Shown here: piece by piece, positions 43,497 through 51,343 of the stretch
Position numbering within the stretch: position 1 is the first letter of the stretch
How the letters are laid out: every line of letters begins with the position of its first letter
NCBI GenBank assembly: GCA_963704545.1
Contig: OY969915.1
Span: forward strand, 930,001-994,000
Direction: 5' to 3'
DNA from: VRUE01 sp963704545
GTDB lineage: Bacteria; Actinomycetota; Thermoleophilia; Solirubrobacterales; 70-9
DNA length: 64,000 bases
Program-made: the position numbers and the translations under genes
The notes under the pieces: generated by a model
Told to the model about the DNA's origin: nothing
Databases searched by the model: none
The model's input: the letters and a program-made list of their open reading frames with translations, nothing else

Positions 43497-45336
43497 TTGG
43501 GTCACGATAGCCGTTGTGATCGGGAGTGTGGGGAGCCTCGGGTGGGGGTCTCCACTTAACTTTTTCGGTGGGGCGGAGTTGGCGACTGCCCGGCCGGTAG
43601 ACGAAAAAGTGCAAGACGTTCCGACCCCCACCCGAGGCTCCAGCAACAGGGTGATGCTGGCTCTCGTGCCCAGAGGAACCGAAGTCGCAGAGCTTGTGAG
43701 GGCTGGGATGTCGCCCGGGCTTCTGAGCGCGGGGCTCGGCTCCGTGCCGGCAGCTCAGACGTATTTGGATATCTCGCAGGGGAACCGAGTTTTCGACTCG
43801 CTTTATGACTCTGAGCTTCCGGCGCATGTTGGTGGAGGGATCTGCGGACCCGGGTACTCGCCGGCTGTGGTGGAGCGGGCGGGGTCGGCGCCGGCGGACA
43901 TCGTGCCGGGGCTGCTGGCAGCGACGCTGCACAGGGCGGGGGAGGGGTGTGCGGTGCGGAGTGTGGGGTTGCAGGAGTTGCGGGGGCTCGTTGGGGAGTT
44001 GCGGGGGGACGATCTGCTCATAGCTGTCGAGCGGGCGCCGCCGGGGACCAACGAGGCGTTGGCTGTTGGGATCGCAGGGGATGGGTTCTCGGGGAACCTG
44101 ACCTCCGACAGCACGCGGACTGACGGGTACGTGCTGACGACGGATCTTGCGCCGACGATCCTGGAGCGGCTTGGCATCGGTGCGCCCTCGGCGATGTCGG
44201 GGCAGGCGATCCGGTCGGAGGGGAGCGTCGATGTGGGGGGGATCGAAGCGCTGGGGGAGCGGATGGCGGTGATCTCGGAGCGGCGGGGGCCGGTGGTCGG
44301 GGTCAGCCTGCTGGTCTGGATCGTCGTGCTGGGGGGCGTGGCGCTTGCGGCCCGTGGGCGGGTTGCCCGTTTCGCCGTGAAGCTGCTGGCGCTCAGCGTC
44401 GTCTACCTGCTGCTGGTCCTGTTGCTCGGCGCCGCGCTCGAGCCGAGCCAGGGGGCCGAACAGGCGCTGGTGCTGGTGCTCGCGCCGTTGCTCGGCTGCC
44501 TCTCGCTCCTCGCCCTCGGCGGCTACCGGGCGCTCGCGCTCGCCTCGGCCCTCGTCGTGCTCGCCTACGCGTTCGACGTGGTCGCCGGCTCGCCGCTGAC
44601 CTCGCTCTCGCTACTCGGCCCCAACCCGGGGCTCGGCGTCCGCTTCTACGGGATCGGCAACGAGCTCGAGGCCCTGCTCGCGGTGCTCGTCGTCGCCGGC
44701 ACCGGTGCCGCGCTCGCCGGCTTCTGGCCGGCGCTCGAGAACCGCCGCTGCGCGCTCGCGTTCGCCGCCACCGGCCTGCTCGCCGCCCTCGTCTTCGCCG
44801 CCGGGCGCTTCGGGGCGGACGTGGGGGCCGCAATCGTGATGCCAATAGGGGCCGCGGTCGCCGTTTACAAGGTCGCGACTCCCCGGCGACGCGCGGCCCC
44901 TGCACTCATTGTGACTGCTTTTTTCGCATTTGTAGGATTTATTGCAGCAATCGATCTCCTCACGGGTGCGAACGCGCACCTGACCAGGTCGGTTCTCGAC
45001 GCCGGCGGCCTCGGCGACCTGGCCGACGTCGCCCAGCGCCGCCTGCAGCTCTCGGCGCACAGCTTCACCCGTCCCATCGTCCTCGCCTTCCTGCCGCTGG
45101 TCCTCGGCCTCGCCGCCCTGGCGGCCTGGAAGCGCGACGTCCTGCGCTCCTGGCTGCGGGACGCACCCGCCCTGCAGGCGGGCCTGCTCGGAGCCCTCGC
45201 CGCCACCGTCGCAGGCACGCTCGCCAACGACTCCGGCGCCCTGGTGCTGGAGGTCGGCAGCGCCTACCTGCTCGTCTTCGCCGGTTTCGCCTGGGCCGAG
45301 GGGACCGCCAGATCCTCTACGCTTCGCAGTTCGTGA
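43483..45336 (+). CDS. Large membrane protein with phosphatase-superfamily-like outer domain
   Basis: About 617 residues. I chose GTG 43483 (MRSAIWVTIAVVIGS), which overlaps the divergent hemQ start by 14 bases; other starts are possible. After the first helix an outer domain of about 230 residues has TYLDISQGNRVFDSLYDSE and VLTTDLAPTILERLGIGAPS, the latter like alkaline-phosphatase-superfamily C-termini but lacking clear metal ligands. About ten membrane helices follow, with VRFYGIGNELEALLAVL and RFGADVGAA as conserved-looking motifs. Its stop overlaps the next gene (GTGA). Probably works with it in envelope glycan or lipid synthesis. Confidence 0.6.
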   Translation: MRSAIWVTIAVVIGSVGSLGWGSPLNFFGGAELATARPVDEKVQDVPTPTRGSSNRVMLALVPRGTEVAELVRAGMSPGLLSAGLGSVPAAQTYLDISQGNRVFDSLYDSELPAHVGGGICGPGYSPAVVERAGSAPADIVPGLLAATLHRAGEGCAVRSVGLQELRGLVGELRGDDLLIAVERAPPGTNEALAVGIAGDGFSGNLTSDSTRTDGYVLTTDLAPTILERLGIGAPSAMSGQAIRSEGSVDVGGIEALGERMAVISERRGPVVGVSLLVWIVVLGGVALAARGRVARFAVKLLALSVVYLLLVLLLGAALEPSQGAEQALVLVLAPLLGCLSLLALGGYRALALASALVVLAYAFDVVAGSPLTSLSLLGPNPGLGVRFYGIGNELEALLAVLVVAGTGAALAGFWPALENRRCALAFAATGLLAALVFAAGRFGADVGAAIVMPIGAAVAVYKVATPRRRAAPALIVTAFFAFVGFIAAIDLLTGANAHLTRSVLDAGGLGDLADVAQRRLQLSAHSFTRPIVLAFLPLVLGLAALAAWKRDVLRSWLRDAPALQAGLLGALAATVAGTLANDSGALVLEVGSAYLLVFAGFAWAEGTARSSTLRSS

Positions 45337-47633
45337 GAGTTGCACTCGTCTCGCCATATTCCTGGACCTACCAGGGCGGCGTGAACCGGCACGTGGAGGC
45401 GCTCGCGGAGGAGTTCCTCGGACGCGGCCACCACGTTCGCGTGCTTGCCCCCTTCGATCCGCCCGGCCGGCTCAGCCGCAGCATGCACCGCGCCGCGCCG
45501 GAGCCGCGCGAGGCGCCCGACTACCTGATCCCGCTCGGGCGCACCGTCGGCATCCCCTCCAACGGCGCGGTCTCCAACCTCGCGCCCTTCCCGGCGGGCG
45601 GCGTCCGCGCTCCGCGGCGGGAGCTGCGCCGCGGCAACTTCGACGTCGTCCACATCCACGAGCCGCTGGTACCGCTGGTCGGGTGGAATGCCGCGCTCGG
45701 CACCAGGGCCCCCGCCGTCGGCACCTTCCACGCCTACTCGACCAAGGGCCTGCCCAATCACGTCGCCTCGGCGCTCGGCGCCAGGCGCGTCTTCAACCGG
45801 CTCTCGGCCCGGATCGCGGTCTCCGAGGCGGCGGCCTGGACCGGGCGCCGCTGGTTCGGCGGCCACTACGAGGTGATCCCGAACGGCGTCGACCTCTCCG
45901 TCGCGCCCGCCAGCCCGAAGCCGGCCGGGGAGGAGCTGCGCGTGCTCTTCGTCGGCCGTCCCGAGGAGCGCAAGGGCCTGCCGGTCCTGCTCTCGGCCTT
46001 CGGCGCCCTGGTCGAGCACGTGCCCAGCCGGCTCACCGTGATCGGCGCCGAGCGCGAGGACGTGCTGCGCTACCTCGCCGACCCCGAAACCCTGCGCCAC
46101 ATCGACATCCGCGGCCGCGTCTCCGGCGAGGCGTTGCACGGCGCCCTGCACGAGGCCGACCTGCTCTGCGCGCCCTCCCTCTCGGGCGAGAGCTTCGGCA
46201 TGGTCCTTACCGAGGCCTTCGCCGCCGGCACCCCCGCGATCGCCTCCGCCATCGCCGGCTACAGCGACGTCGTCACCGATGGCGTCGACGGCGTCCTGGT
46301 CCCGCCGGGGGATGCGCAGCGCCTTGCCGAGGAGCTCCAGCGCGCCCACCACGAGCCCGAGCGGCTGGCGGCGATGGGGCAGGCCGCGCGCAAGAGCGCC
46401 GAGCGCTACGCCTGGCCGCGCGTCGCCGACCGCGTCACCAGGGTGTACGAGCGGGCGATCGAGGTGCCCGAGCCCCGTGGCGCGCTCGAGCGTGCCGCCC
46501 ACTGGGCGGGGGTGCGACCGGCCGACGGCATGCCGCCCCGCCCCCCGCAGCGACTGCCCTCGCTCGACCCGGGTCCAGCCCGGCCCGGCAAGCACCGGCG
46601 CAGGGTCGCGCGCCGCATCGGGCTCGGTGCGGCCGGGGTGGCGGGGGTGGGCCTGACCGCGCTCGCGGCCCGGGAGATCGGCGTCGACAACGTCGTCGCC
46701 AGCATCGTCCGCTCCGACCTCACCTGGGTCCTCCTCGCCTGCGCCCTGATGGCGCTCTCACTCTTCTTCCGTGCCGCCTCCTGGTACTGGATCGTGCGCG
46801 CGGCGCTGCCGTTGCGGCCCGTGCGCCGCCGCGACGTCACCTCGGCGACGATGATCGGCGTGCTGATGTCAGCGACCCTGCCCGCCCGCCTCGGCGAGCC
46901 GGCCCGGGCGATGTCGCTGGCGCGGAGGGTCGGCCGCATGCGCGAGACCTTCCCGGTCCTGCTCGGCACCCTGGTCTCCCAGACGGTGCTCAATATCGTC
47001 GCCCTTGCCCTGCTCGGGGTGATCATCGTCTCCAGCACCGACCTCTTCCACTCCAGCACCGAGAAGCTCTTCGCCTTCAGCCTCGTGCCGCTGGCCCTGC
47101 TCCTCTTCGTCCTGCTCGCCCCGCCGCTGATGCGACGGGGCGGCAACGGGCGGATCGCCCGCCTCGGGGCGAGCCTGCACGGTGCGCTCGTGCAGGTGCG
47201 TGCCGGCCTTCGTGTCTTCCGCAACCCGCGCCGTGGCGTTGCCGCCACGGTCGCCCAGCTCGGCGCCTGGGCGATCCAGCTCGCCGCCTGCTGGGCGCTG
47301 CTCGCCGCCCTCGGGCTGAGCGACCAGGCGGGCATCGGCGCTGCCGCCGCGGTCCTCTTCGCCGTCAACGTCACCGCCGTCGTCCCCGCGACCCCTTCCA
47401 ACGTCGGCGTCTTCCAGCTCGCCGTGATCAGCGTCCTCCACACCGGCTTCGGCATCGGCACCGCCGACGCGTTCGCCTACGGCGTCATCCTGCAGGCGGT
47501 CGAGATCGCCACCGCCGTCGCCCTCGGGCTCCCCGCCCTCGTCCGCGAAGGGCTCACCTGGAACGACCTGCGTGTGCAGGCGCTCTCCACGGCACCGGTT
47601 CGGCTCAAGCCACAGCCCGCCCGTTTCGAATAG
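45333..47633 (+). CDS. Glycosyltransferase (GT4) fused to a flippase-like (LPG synthase TM) domain
   Basis: A 766-residue protein, GTG start inside the preceding stop. Residues 1-375 are a PimA-like GT4 enzyme: VSPYSWTYQGGVNRHVEAL, VVHIHEPLVPLVGWNA, FVGRPEERKGLPVLL, and SLSGESFGMVLTEAFAAGTP with the E-x7-E pair. A Pro/Arg-rich linker leads to about eight helices from residue 430, with MIGVLMSATLPARLGEPAR and VVPATPSNVGVFQLA, the LPG_synthase_TM pattern. One chain might both add a sugar to a lipid and move it across the membrane. No in-frame TTA codon was seen. Confidence 0.82.
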   Translation: MRVALVSPYSWTYQGGVNRHVEALAEEFLGRGHHVRVLAPFDPPGRLSRSMHRAAPEPREAPDYLIPLGRTVGIPSNGAVSNLAPFPAGGVRAPRRELRRGNFDVVHIHEPLVPLVGWNAALGTRAPAVGTFHAYSTKGLPNHVASALGARRVFNRLSARIAVSEAAAWTGRRWFGGHYEVIPNGVDLSVAPASPKPAGEELRVLFVGRPEERKGLPVLLSAFGALVEHVPSRLTVIGAEREDVLRYLADPETLRHIDIRGRVSGEALHGALHEADLLCAPSLSGESFGMVLTEAFAAGTPAIASAIAGYSDVVTDGVDGVLVPPGDAQRLAEELQRAHHEPERLAAMGQAARKSAERYAWPRVADRVTRVYERAIEVPEPRGALERAAHWAGVRPADGMPPRPPQRLPSLDPGPARPGKHRRRVARRIGLGAAGVAGVGLTALAAREIGVDNVVASIVRSDLTWVLLACALMALSLFFRAASWYWIVRAALPLRPVRRRDVTSATMIGVLMSATLPARLGEPARAMSLARRVGRMRETFPVLLGTLVSQTVLNIVALALLGVIIVSSTDLFHSSTEKLFAFSLVPLALLLFVLLAPPLMRRGGNGRIARLGASLHGALVQVRAGLRVFRNPRRGVAATVAQLGAWAIQLAACWALLAALGLSDQAGIGAAAAVLFAVNVTAVVPATPSNVGVFQLAVISVLHTGFGIGTADAFAYGVILQAVEIATAVALGLPALVREGLTWNDLRVQALSTAPVRLKPQPARFE

Positions 47634-47697
47634 TGTGCGCGCCGCTGACGGCGGTTCCCAATAAACGATCTAGTTGTTTCCTATTGCACACTCGTCC

Positions 47698-48690
47698 ATG
47701 CACGCCGATGGCATTTCCAACTCCACGCAGGTCCGAGCCGGGGGGACGGTCCTCTCCCTGCTGGCCGGCCCGCTCTGCGCGCCGATCCTTCGCGCCCACC
47801 TCGACGGCCCCCTCCGCCTCCCCGACCTGCGCGAACGGATAGGCGGCGCCGCTCAGACGACGCTGCGCGGCCAGGTTGGCAACCTGCGCAGCATCGGCGC
47901 GCTCGAGCGGCAGGTGCGCAGCGGAATGCCATACACCGTCGAGAACGAGCTGACCCCTGCCGGCCACGACATCCTCGGTGTCGCCGAGGCGGTCGAGGCC
48001 TGGCTCTCCCTCGCGCCCCAGGGCCCGATCGCCCTTGGCAGCGAGGCGTCGAAGGGTGCGATCAGAGCGCTCGTCGGCGGTTGGGGCTCGACCGTGTTGC
48101 GCGCCCTCTCCGCTCGCCCCCTCTCGCTCACCGAGCTCGACGGTGTCATCGCCGACCTCAGCTACCCCTCGCTCGAGCGCCGCCTCTCGGCGATGCGCGC
48201 CGCCCGCCAGATCGAGACCCAGCCGAACGCCACCGGTAAATCGAAACCCTACGCCGTCACCGAGTGGACCCGCCAGGCGGTCGGTCCCCTGGTCACGGCG
48301 GGGCGGTGTGAGTGCAGGCACCTTTCCGAGGTCACCTACCCCCTTGACAGGATCGACATCGAGACCGCCTTCCTGCTCGCGGTCCCGCTGGTCACCCTGG
48401 ACCCACGCGACTCCGACTCCTGCCTGCTGGCGGTCAACACCGCGGCGGGCGCGGGGAGCGCTCCCGCACAGCAGGTCGCCGGCGTCCGGGTCGACGTCGA
48501 GCGCGGCGAGGTCGTCTCCTGCCACTCCCGCCTCGAAGAGGACTCTGGCACCTGGGCCCTGGGAACGGTCGATGCCTGGGTCGCGGCGATCCTTGACGGC
48601 AATCTGGACGGCCTGCGCATTGGCGGCAGGGACGAGGACCTCGCCGCGAATCTCATCCAGGGCCTGAACCAGGCACTGGCAGCCGCGTAG
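47698..48690 (+). CDS. Regulator with two winged-helix (HxlR/ArsR-like) domains
   Basis: A 330-residue protein from ATG 47698. Residues about 20-90 (VLSLLAGPLCAPILRAHL, LRERIGGAAQTTLRGQVGNL, YTVENELTPAG) and about 120-205 (ALVGGWGSTVLRALSARPLSLTELDG in parts, SYPSLERRLSAMRAAR, YAVTEWTRQAVGPL) are two similar winged helices. The C-terminal 120 residues may bind a ligand. It sits just upstream of the Cys8 array and is followed by repeats at 48699-48739. Control of that array is an untested guess. Confidence 0.7.
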   Translation: MHADGISNSTQVRAGGTVLSLLAGPLCAPILRAHLDGPLRLPDLRERIGGAAQTTLRGQVGNLRSIGALERQVRSGMPYTVENELTPAGHDILGVAEAVEAWLSLAPQGPIALGSEASKGAIRALVGGWGSTVLRALSARPLSLTELDGVIADLSYPSLERRLSAMRAARQIETQPNATGKSKPYAVTEWTRQAVGPLVTAGRCECRHLSEVTYPLDRIDIETAFLLAVPLVTLDPRDSDSCLLAVNTAAGAGSAPAQQVAGVRVDVERGEVVSCHSRLEEDSGTWALGTVDAWVAAILDGNLDGLRIGGRDEDLAANLIQGLNQALAAA

Positions 48691-48698
48691 CGCGGTCA

Positions 48699-48739
48699 TT
48701 GCGCGTATCCGTGTGATGCGCAGATGCGCAAACGCGCAA
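48699..48739. promoter_or_regulatory. Inverted and direct repeats downstream of the regulator gene
   Basis: TTGCGCGT (48699-48706) and ACGCGCAA (48732-48739) form an inverted repeat. Between them GATGCGCA occurs twice in tandem (48715-48730). It could be an operator for the 48905 promoter, which starts about 80 bases on, or the regulator's terminator. Confidence 0.4.
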
Positions 48740-48821
48740 GACTGACCCGCCGTCATTTACAGGCAAATCGACTCCACCGGAAGCCACATCGGCATCCCCG
48801 GCCTCGATTGCAGCGAAATTC

Positions 48822-48850
48822 TTGACTGGCATCTTGGCAGCGGATAACCA
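48822..48850 (+). promoter_or_regulatory. Promoter of first array gene
   Basis: TTGACT (48822-48827), 17 bases, TAACCA (48845-48850). The surrounding bases AAATTCTTGACT..CATCTTGGCAGCGGATAA recur before the second gene with a one-base-shorter spacer. Confidence 0.55.
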
Positions 48851-48869
48851 TCTGCCGTTCGAAATCAAG

Positions 48870-48897
48870 CCCGGCAGCGACCAGGCCGGGAAAGGAG
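48870..48897 (+). promoter_or_regulatory. SD-adjacent hairpin, array gene 1
   Basis: CCCGGC (48870-48875) pairs with GCCGGG (48885-48890); AAAGGAG follows at once (48891-48897). Confidence 0.55.
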
Positions 48898-48904
48898 AAT
48901 TCAA

Positions 48905-49504
48905 GTGAGACCCATCAAGATGTTTCGCCTCGCCGCGCTCGCGGCGGTGGCGGCAATGGCATTCGTCGGCGCGACGTCGGCGTCGGCCACCAACACGCAG
49001 CTCTGCAAAGTCCACACGAGCTTAGCCTGCCCGGCAGGCGAAGGAACGGCCTCGCATCATATGGTCCTCGTATCCGGCTCAGTTGGAAAATTGTTAGGGG
49101 AAGCCATCAACGTCTTATGCTTAGATATCTTAATTGACGCAACCCCCTTAGGGTTAGCCAACCCCCAGTCAATTCACACTTTATCCTTCACGTTCACGGG
49201 TTGCGGCACCGGCTCCGCGCACAACAACTGCACGGTGACGGTTCAGGAACTGGCTTTAGCCGACCTCTTAAAGACGGGGTTAGAGGAAGGTGTGCTGACA
49301 TTCACAAACGGCCGAATACGGACTCAGTGCCCCGGCATGGACTGTGTGTATGACGGCGCAGGCATGGAATTCGCGGTTGGGAGCCAGCACCTCACCGCGG
49401 AAGAAACCCCCGCCGTGGAATTAGGTGGCAAATTCTTCTGCCCCAATGAAGGGGAGATCGACGGGTTATTCGAAACGTTAACGGACACCTATGTTCTCGA
49501 ATAG
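48905..49504 (+). CDS. Cys8 array protein 1
   Basis: A 199-residue secreted protein, GTG start 7 bases after AAAGGAG. The signal peptide is MRPIKMFRLAALAAVAAMAF..SASA. Eight cysteines are in family order (TQLCKVHTSLAC, VLCLDI, TGCGTGSAHNNC, TQCPGMDCVYD, FFCPNEG). It lacks the two-residue insert before GMDC seen in copy 2, with which it is otherwise almost identical, including the upstream region. TTA codons are frequent throughout the mature part. Role unknown; with copy 2 it forms the D-I-L-I-D-A subgroup of the family. Confidence 0.75.
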   Translation: MRPIKMFRLAALAAVAAMAFVGATSASATNTQLCKVHTSLACPAGEGTASHHMVLVSGSVGKLLGEAINVLCLDILIDATPLGLANPQSIHTLSFTFTGCGTGSAHNNCTVTVQELALADLLKTGLEEGVLTFTNGRIRTQCPGMDCVYDGAGMEFAVGSQHLTAEETPAVELGGKFFCPNEGEIDGLFETLTDTYVLE

Positions 49505-49565
49505 GAGCCTCTAAGCGGCAGCGCCTCTTGAAAGCGACGAGTACCAGGACCTCGCCACAAAATTC

Positions 49566-49593
49566 TTGACTGCATCTTGGCAGCGGATAATCA
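49566..49593 (+). promoter_or_regulatory. Promoter of second array gene
   Basis: TTGACT (49566-49571), 16 bases, TAATCA (49588-49593). Near-copy of the promoter at 48822-48850. Confidence 0.55.
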
Positions 49594-49595
49594 AG

Positions 49596-49622
49596 CCCGG
49601 CAGAACAAAGCCGGGAAAGGAG
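49596..49622 (+). promoter_or_regulatory. SD-adjacent hairpin, array gene 2
   Basis: CCCGGC (49596-49601) with GCCGGG (49610-49615), then AAAGGAG at 49616-49622. The loop differs from copy 1 while the stem is kept. Confidence 0.55.
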
Positions 49623-49629
49623 AATTCAA

Positions 49630-50235
49630 GTGAGACCCATCAAGATGTTCGGCCTCGCCGCGCTCGCGGCGGTGGCGGCAATGGCATTCGTCGGCGCGAC
49701 GTCGGCGTCGGCCACCAACACGCAGCTCTGCAAAGTCCACACGAGCTTAGCCTGTCCGGCAGGCGAAGCGGTCACCTCGCATCATATGGTCCTCGCATCC
49801 GGCACGGTCGGGAAACTGTTAGGGGAAGCCATCAACGTCTTATGCTTAAGCATCTTAATTGATGCAACCCCCTTAGGGTTAGCCAACCCCCAGTCAATTC
49901 ACACTTTATCCTTCACGTTCACGGGCTGTGGCACCGGCTCCACGCACAACAACTGCACGGTGACGACTCAGGAACTGCCTTTAGCCGACCTCTTAAAGAC
50001 GGGGTTAGAGGAAGGTGTGCTGAAATTCACAAACGGCCGATTGCGGACCCAGTGCCCCAGTCTCGGCATGGACTGTGTGTATGACGGCGAAGGCATGGAA
50101 TTCGCGGTTGGAGGCCAGCACCTCACCGCGGAAGAAACCCCCGCCGTGGAATTAGGCGGCAAATTCTTCTGCCCCAATGAAGGGCAGATCGACGGGTTAT
50201 TCGAAACGTTAACGGACGCCTATGTTCTCGAATAG
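49630..50235 (+). CDS. Cys8 array protein 2
   Basis: A 201-residue paralogue of array protein 1, GTG start. Signal peptide MRPIKMFGLAALAAVAAM. All eight cysteines are present (TQLCKVHTSLAC, VLCLSI, TGCGTGSTHNNC, TQCPSLGMDCVYD, FFCPNEG). Compared with copy 1 it has SL inserted between the sixth and seventh cysteines. TTA is the main leucine codon after the signal peptide. It has its own promoter copy and is followed by a strong terminator at 50280-50311, so it looks monocistronic. Confidence 0.75.
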   Translation: MRPIKMFGLAALAAVAAMAFVGATSASATNTQLCKVHTSLACPAGEAVTSHHMVLASGTVGKLLGEAINVLCLSILIDATPLGLANPQSIHTLSFTFTGCGTGSTHNNCTVTTQELPLADLLKTGLEEGVLKFTNGRLRTQCPSLGMDCVYDGEGMEFAVGGQHLTAEETPAVELGGKFFCPNEGQIDGLFETLTDAYVLE

Positions 50236-50279
50236 GGGCCTCTAAAGCAGCAGCGCCTCTTGAAGAGCGACGAGTAACG

Positions 50280-50311
50280 GTGCGGCCGCCCACTCGAGTG
50301 GGCGGCCGCAC
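50280..50311 (+). terminator. Terminator after array gene 2
   Basis: A perfect 15-bp stem, GTGCGGCCGCCCACT with its complement around the loop CG, followed by CTTTCGTTCG. Confidence 0.75.
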
Positions 50312-50483
50312 TTTCGTTCGGCACAGCTTGACCGCCTGGGTCCAGCACGAATAGGCCCAGCACGCGAATCTCTGCGATGCACGGACTCGCGCACTCGGGA
50401 TAAGCGCATCCTGGGATTTGCAGGGCTAATGAGCGGTCGATTTTTTGCGGAGGCGTTTCTTGGCCCGCTTTCCGCCGGATTTC

Positions 50484-50513
50484 TTGACCGCGAAGGCGTG
50501 GACCGCTTATCTA
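50484..50513 (+). promoter_or_regulatory. Promoter of third array gene
   Basis: TTGACC (50484-50489), 18 bases, TATCTA (50508-50513), with TTTC upstream as in the other two promoters (TTCTTGAC shared by all three). Confidence 0.5.
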
Positions 50514-50533
50514 TCCCTGTCCAAAACAACCAG

Positions 50534-50559
50534 CTCGGCGGCAACCGCCGAGAAGGGAG
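50534..50559 (+). promoter_or_regulatory. SD-adjacent hairpin, array gene 3
   Basis: CTCGGCGG (50534-50541) pairs with CCGCCGAG (50545-50552) around CAA; AAGGGAG follows immediately. Confidence 0.6.
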
Positions 50560-50566
50560 ATCCAAA

Positions 50567-51166
50567 GTGAGACTCATCAAGATGTTCGGCCTCGCCGCGC
50601 TCGCGGCGGTGGCGGCAATGGCATTCGTCGGCGCGACGTCGGCGTCGGCCGGCGACACGCAGCTCTGCAAAGTCAACACATCCTTATTATGCCCGGCGGG
50701 CGAGGCTAGGACCGCGATTCACCAAGTCCTCGCAACGGGTACTGTAGGAAAACTGTTAGCACTCCTCAACGTCTTATGCTTAGGCGTCTTAGTTGAAGCC
50801 ACCGCCTTAGGGTTAGCTAACCCCCAGGTGGTTCACGCTTTATCCATGTCGTTCACAGGCTGCGGCACCGGCTCCGCGCATGACAACTGCACGGTGACGG
50901 TCCAGGAACTGCCCTTAAGCCACCTCTTAAAGACAGGGCCTGACGAAGGCGTCCTGACAGCCTTAAACGGCCGCACGCGACTCCAGTGCAGCGGCGGCAT
51001 CGATTGCGTCTACGACACGGAAGGCATCGAATTCGCAGTCGGCGCCCAGCACCTCACCGCAGAAAAAACTCCCGTCACGGAATTAGGCGGCAAATTCTTC
51101 TGCCCGAACGAAGGTGCACTCGACGGGTTACTGGTGACGTTAGACCCGACGTACGTCGCTTCGTAG
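50567..51166 (+). CDS. Cys8 array protein 3 (reference copy)
   Basis: A 199-residue secreted protein, GTG start. The signal peptide is residues 1-28 (MRLIKMFGLAALAAVAAMAF..SASA). Cysteines are at 34, 42, 71, 99, 108, 141, 147 and 179. Conserved blocks: TQLCKVNTSLLCPAGE, LCLGVLVEATALGLANPQ, TGCGTGSAHDNCTVTVQELP, LLKTGPDEGVLT, CSGGIDCVYDTEG, TELGGKFFCPNEG, LVTLDPTY. By my count 15 of 27 leucines in the mature part use TTA, and none of the three in the signal peptide. No known domain; small, soluble, disulfide-rich. It ends at a strong terminator. Confidence 0.78.
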   Translation: MRLIKMFGLAALAAVAAMAFVGATSASAGDTQLCKVNTSLLCPAGEARTAIHQVLATGTVGKLLALLNVLCLGVLVEATALGLANPQVVHALSMSFTGCGTGSAHDNCTVTVQELPLSHLLKTGPDEGVLTALNGRTRLQCSGGIDCVYDTEGIEFAVGAQHLTAEKTPVTELGGKFFCPNEGALDGLLVTLDPTYVAS

Positions 51167-51207
51167 TCAGTTCGCTGAAGGTCTCTCTCTTCGAGGGTGG
51201 CCGAAGT

Positions 51208-51249
51208 AACAACAAGACCGCCCCGGGCGACCGGGGCGGTCTTGTTGTT
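51208..51249 (+). terminator. Strong terminator after array gene 3
   Basis: A perfect 19-bp stem (51208-51226 with 51231-51249) and loop GCGA. The stem ends in TTGTTGTT, giving a partial U-tract. Confidence 0.85.
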
Positions 51250-51267
51250 TAGAAAACATTGCGGTGC

Positions 51268-51296
51268 TTGACAAGAATGCGACGATCCCCTAGCCT
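51268..51296 (+). promoter_or_regulatory. Promoter of the giant propeller gene
   Basis: TTGACA (51268-51273), 17 bases, TAGCCT (51291-51296); ribosome site GAGAAGGGA at 51331-51339 before ATG 51344. Confidence 0.55.
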
Positions 51297-51343
51297 CGTG
51301 GCGACGGAAGACCGTGCCAGGGACTACAGGGAGAAGGGACGGA

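Larger units (their letters stand above)
50236..50566. other. 331-base gap: terminator, coding relic and promoter
   Basis: No complete gene. It holds the terminator at 50280-50311 and the promoter at 50484-50513. On the minus strand at 50428-50487 a short frame reads KKSGGKRAKKRLRKKST then stop, like the basic tails of secreted proteins in this window, with a stop codon not far upstream; it may be a relic of a lost gene end. Confidence 0.4.

Noticed and set aside
50800..50830. Telomere-like TTAGGGTTAG strings in every Cys8 gene
   Set aside because: They encode the conserved ALGLA segment with TTA codons; the strings are in frame, single and not tandem.
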